NCBI RefSeq assembly: GCF_002803085.1
Contig: NZ_NNBJ01000016.1
Location: 56,479-120,478 of the forward strand
Direction: 5' to 3'
DNA length: 64,000 bases
Origin: Streptomyces sp. CB01201
GTDB taxonomy: Bacteria > Actinomycetota > Actinomycetes > Streptomycetales > Streptomycetaceae
The position numbers were made by a program, and so were the translations under genes. Within the stretch, counting starts at the first letter, position 1. Every line of letters starts with the position of its first letter. Below are positions 61,904 to 64,000 of this stretch, in pieces. The notes beneath the pieces are model-generated. The model worked only from the letters and a program-made list of their open reading frames with translations, was not told the origin of the DNA and ran no database searches.

Positions 61904-62752
61904 ATGGCAGTACGCGGAATCCTGGGCGGGCGGTCGAGGCGCGACTACAAGACCCCCGAGCCGCACCCCTCGGGCGCGGTGCCGCCGAAGATCCCGGCCG
62001 AGCTGGTGCCGAACCACGTCGCGTGCGTCATGGACGGCAACGGCCGCTGGGCCAAGGAGCGCGGGCTGCCCCGCACCGAGGGGCACAAGGTCGGCGAGGG
62101 CGTCGTCCTCGACGTACTCAAGGGCTGCCTGGAGATGGGCGTCAAGAACCTTTCCCTGTACGCCTTCTCCACCGAGAACTGGAAGCGCTCGCCCGAAGAG
62201 GTCCGCTTCCTGATGAACTTCAACCGCGACGTCATCCGGCGCCGCCGCGACGAGATGAACGAACTGGGCATCCGCATCCGCTGGGTGGGCCGGATGCCCA
62301 AGATGTGGAAGTCGGTCGTCCAGGAGCTCCAGGTCGCGCAGGAGCAGACCGTCGACAACGACGCGATGACGCTGTACTTCTGCGTCAACTACGGCGGGCG
62401 GGCCGAGCTTGCCGATGCGGCGCAGGCCATCGCGCGCGATGTCGCGGCGGGCAAGCTCGACCCGTCGAAGGTCAATGAGAAGACCTTCGCGAAGTACCTG
62501 TACTACCCGGACATGCCGGACGTCGATCTGTTCCTGCGGCCCAGCGGCGAGCAGCGCACCTCCAACTACCTGATCTGGCAGTCCAGTTACGCCGAGATGG
62601 TCTTCCAGGACGTGCTGTGGCCCGACTTCGACCGGCGTGACCTGTGGCGGGCGTGCCTCGAATTCGCCTCCCGCGACCGGCGGTTCGGCGGCGCCATCCC
62701 GAACGAGGCGCTGGCCGCGCTGGACAAGAGCGGCGACCTCCCTCGCCCGTGA
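61904..62752 (+). CDS. uppS: Isoprenyl transferase (undecaprenyl diphosphate synthase-like)
   Basis: 282 residues. The cis-prenyltransferase signatures HVACVMDGNGRWAKERG near residue 38, LSLYAFSTENWKRS, and the C-terminal DLFLRPSGEQRTSNYLIWQSSYAEMVF are all present. It makes polyprenyl diphosphate for cell-wall lipid carriers. The exact chain length cannot be read. ATG 61904 follows GGGAGAG. It is convergent with zur across repeat copy A8. Confidence 0.95.
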   Translation: MAVRGILGGRSRRDYKTPEPHPSGAVPPKIPAELVPNHVACVMDGNGRWAKERGLPRTEGHKVGEGVVLDVLKGCLEMGVKNLSLYAFSTENWKRSPEEVRFLMNFNRDVIRRRRDEMNELGIRIRWVGRMPKMWKSVVQELQVAQEQTVDNDAMTLYFCVNYGGRAELADAAQAIARDVAAGKLDPSKVNEKTFAKYLYYPDMPDVDLFLRPSGEQRTSNYLIWQSSYAEMVFQDVLWPDFDRRDLWRACLEFASRDRRFGGAIPNEALAALDKSGDLPRP

Positions 62753-62756
62753 GGCC

Positions 62757-63190
62757 CCCGGCCCCTGGGGGCTCCGCCCCCAGACCCCCGTTCGCGCCCA
62801 GGGGAATCCCCATGACGGGCTGAAAGGCCTCGGTGCTGGCCGGCACCGAGCCTTTAGGGGCGCGAGGAACTGCGCGATCGGCCCCGCACGGCCCGCGGAC
62901 GAGAACGGTTTTGGGGGCGCGGGGAACTGCGCGAGAAGCGGCCACGGCCCGCGGCCGAAGACGGGGTTGGGGGCGCGGGGAACTGCGCGAGAAGCGGCCA
63001 CGGTCCGCGGACGAGAACGGGTTTTGGGGGCGCGAGGAACCGCGCGATCGGCCCCGCACGGTCCGCGGACGAGAACGGTGTTGGGGGCGCGGGGAACTGC
63101 GCGATCGGCCCCGCACGGCCCGAGGCCGAAGACGGGGTTGGGGGCGCGAGGAACTGCGCGACCAGCCCCGCACGGCCCGCACGGCCGCAG
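62757..63190 (-). repeat. Modular intergenic repeat, copy A8 (tail + 6 cores)
   Basis: In the 562-base gap between the convergent uppS and zur. A CTGGGGGCTCCGCCCCCAG hairpin follows the uppS stop, then the perfect CTCGGTGC-N6-GCACCGAG stem at 62829-62850 and cores near 62856, 62914, 62970, 63027, 63084 and 63140. The rest (63190-63314) is unique sequence with no gene. Confidence 0.86.
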
Positions 63191-63314
63191 GCGACTTCGC
63201 AGCCAACGGGAAGAGGCCCGCGCGCGCAGCGCCGGGCCTCAAGGGGGCTGGGGTGGGCCCCAGGAAGTGGGTCTGGGGCGGCGGGGCCCAGGGAACGCGG
63301 GCCCGCGTTGGGGG

Positions 63315-63752
63315 CTAGGGCGCTGGAGAGGCAGCGCAGGACTCGCACGTGCCGAAGATCTCCACCGTGTGCGCCACGTTCACATACCCGTGCTGCGACG
63401 CGATCGACTCCGCCCACTTCTCGACCGCTGGCCCCTCCACCTCGACCGCCTTGCCGCACACCCGGCACACCAGATGATGGTGGTGGTCGCCCGACGAGCA
63501 GCGCCGGTACACCGACTCCCCGTCGCTGGTGCGCAGCACATCCACCTCGCCCGCGTCCGCGAGGGACTGGAGCGTGCGGTAGACGGTGGTCAGGCCCACC
63601 GAGTCGCCCCGGTGCTTGAGCATGTCGTGCAACTCCTGCGCGCTGCGGAACTCGTCCACCTCGTCGAGCGCCGCCGCCACCGCGGCACGCTGCCGGGTCG
63701 ACCGGCCTCGTACGGGGGCGGTATTCGACCCGCCGAGTGGCGCTGTCGTCAC
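63315..63752 (-). CDS. zur: Fur-family zinc uptake regulator Zur
   Basis: 145 residues. Fur-family winged helix (LTTVYRTLQSLADAGEVDVLR) and metal-binding residues HHHH followed by CRVCG and CESC (two CxxC motifs for structural zinc). Zur is placed as such because it lies between uppS and znuB, as in S. coelicolor; the sequence alone says Fur/Zur family. GTG 63752 follows GGAGG. It likely represses the zinc transporter genes and itself when zinc is high. It is probably co-transcribed from the znu genes upstream. Confidence 0.9.
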   Translation of the reverse strand: MTTAPLGGSNTAPVRGRSTRQRAAVAAALDEVDEFRSAQELHDMLKHRGDSVGLTTVYRTLQSLADAGEVDVLRTSDGESVYRRCSSGDHHHHLVCRVCGKAVEVEGPAVEKWAESIASQHGYVNVAHTVEIFGTCESCAASPAP

Positions 63753-63811
63753 AGGTGCCTCCAAGCCTTGACCCGTACAAACCTTCCTCGGGCCATTGTG
63801 CCAGCTCCCGC

Positions 63812-64000
63812 TCAGGCCGTGACCTCGCCGGCTTGAGGCTTTGCCTGGGCGGGCACGGGAGCGGATACGGCCGACGCGGCTGCGGCCGACGCGGCGGGGA
63901 CGTCCAGCCCGCACTCGCCCTCGGCCGGCGCGGCCGCCCTGGCCCGGGCCCGCCGTTTGGCCAGCGGCGTCGCGAGCGCGGTCAGGACGATGAAGATCGC
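63812..64000 (-). CDS. znuB: C-terminal end of zinc ABC transporter permease ZnuB (cut by window edge)
   Basis: A minus-strand frame enters from the right edge and gives 62 residues ending in TGA at 63812. It begins AIFIVLTALATPLAKRRARARA, the last helix and basic end of an ABC-3 permease, followed by an Ala/Pro/Ser-rich tail. Placed as ZnuB from its position directly before zur. The gene is 59 bases upstream of the zur start. Confidence 0.8.
   Translation of the reverse strand, partial: AIFIVLTALATPLAKRRARARAAAPAEGECGLDVPAASAAAASAVSAPVPAQAKPQAGEVTA

Noticed and set aside
1..64000. Prophage, integrative element or insertion sequence
   Set aside because: No integrase, transposase, tRNA target or att-like direct repeat was found; the tandem arrays are small or the modular family above.

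Overview
The window is a stretch of high-GC actinobacterial chromosome, almost certainly Streptomyces. The evidence is the GC-rich codon use, many GTG starts, terminators without T-tracts, the order hrcA-dnaJ, phoH-ybeY-era and recO-uppS-zur-znuB, and typical families such as SpoIIE phosphatases, DUF397/XRE pairs and DUF3097. I see no integrase, transposase, tRNA, rRNA or plasmid gene. This looks like core chromosome with small accessory inserts.

Layout. 1-3.7 kb: the tail of an unknown gene, an unusual protein made of two fused DesK-like histidine kinases, and a convergent DesR-like regulator. 3.7-8.6 kb: a 13-copy heptamer repeat, rpsT, lepA and a long-chain acyl-CoA ligase. 8.6-15.5 kb: an OsaAB-like pair (poly-HAMP hybrid kinase plus coiled-coil response regulator), divergent from a SpoIIE phosphatase. 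15.5-23.2 kb: hemW, DUF3097 (its 5' end tandemly triplicated), a metallo-beta-lactamase-fold protein, CIRCE-hrcA-dnaJ, nitronate monooxygenase and rsmE. 23.2-31.3 kb: lipoprotein, HIT protein, RNase Z, adenosine deaminase, MFS exporter, glucarate-dehydratase-like enzyme and a PfkB kinase. 31.5-38.5 kb: phoH-ybeY-CorC/HlyC-MmcQ operon, MFS exporter with divergent XRE regulator, lipoprotein, and a cytidine-deaminase-fold protein lacking catalytic residues. 39.6-42.8 kb: a three-gene cell-surface locus (small secreted protein, WxL-domain protein, DUF916 protein). 43.1-50.1 kb: era, serine hydrolase, acetyltransferase, an emfourin/protealysin-like protease pair, and leuA with a leucine-rich leader peptide. 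50.2-59.7 kb: MFS exporter, zinc-ribbon TerB protein, XRE-DUF397 pair with two divergent small genes, and an MMPL-kinase-regulator operon. 59.8-64 kb: lipoprotein, recO, uppS, zur and the end of znuB.

The main feature not explained by genes is a modular intergenic repeat family in eight places. It consists of tandem cores about 20 bp long at 54-59 bp spacing, followed by a fixed tail of hairpins. I count about 32 cores, all between genes. Short tandem repeats (6- to 24-bp units) are also frequent near regulatory and surface genes.

Functionally the window combines translation and ribosome factors (rpsT, lepA, rsmE, ybeY, era), heat-shock control (HrcA/DnaJ), zinc control (Zur/ZnuB), leucine synthesis, cell-wall lipid carrier synthesis (UppS), and several signalling modules whose inputs cannot be read from sequence.
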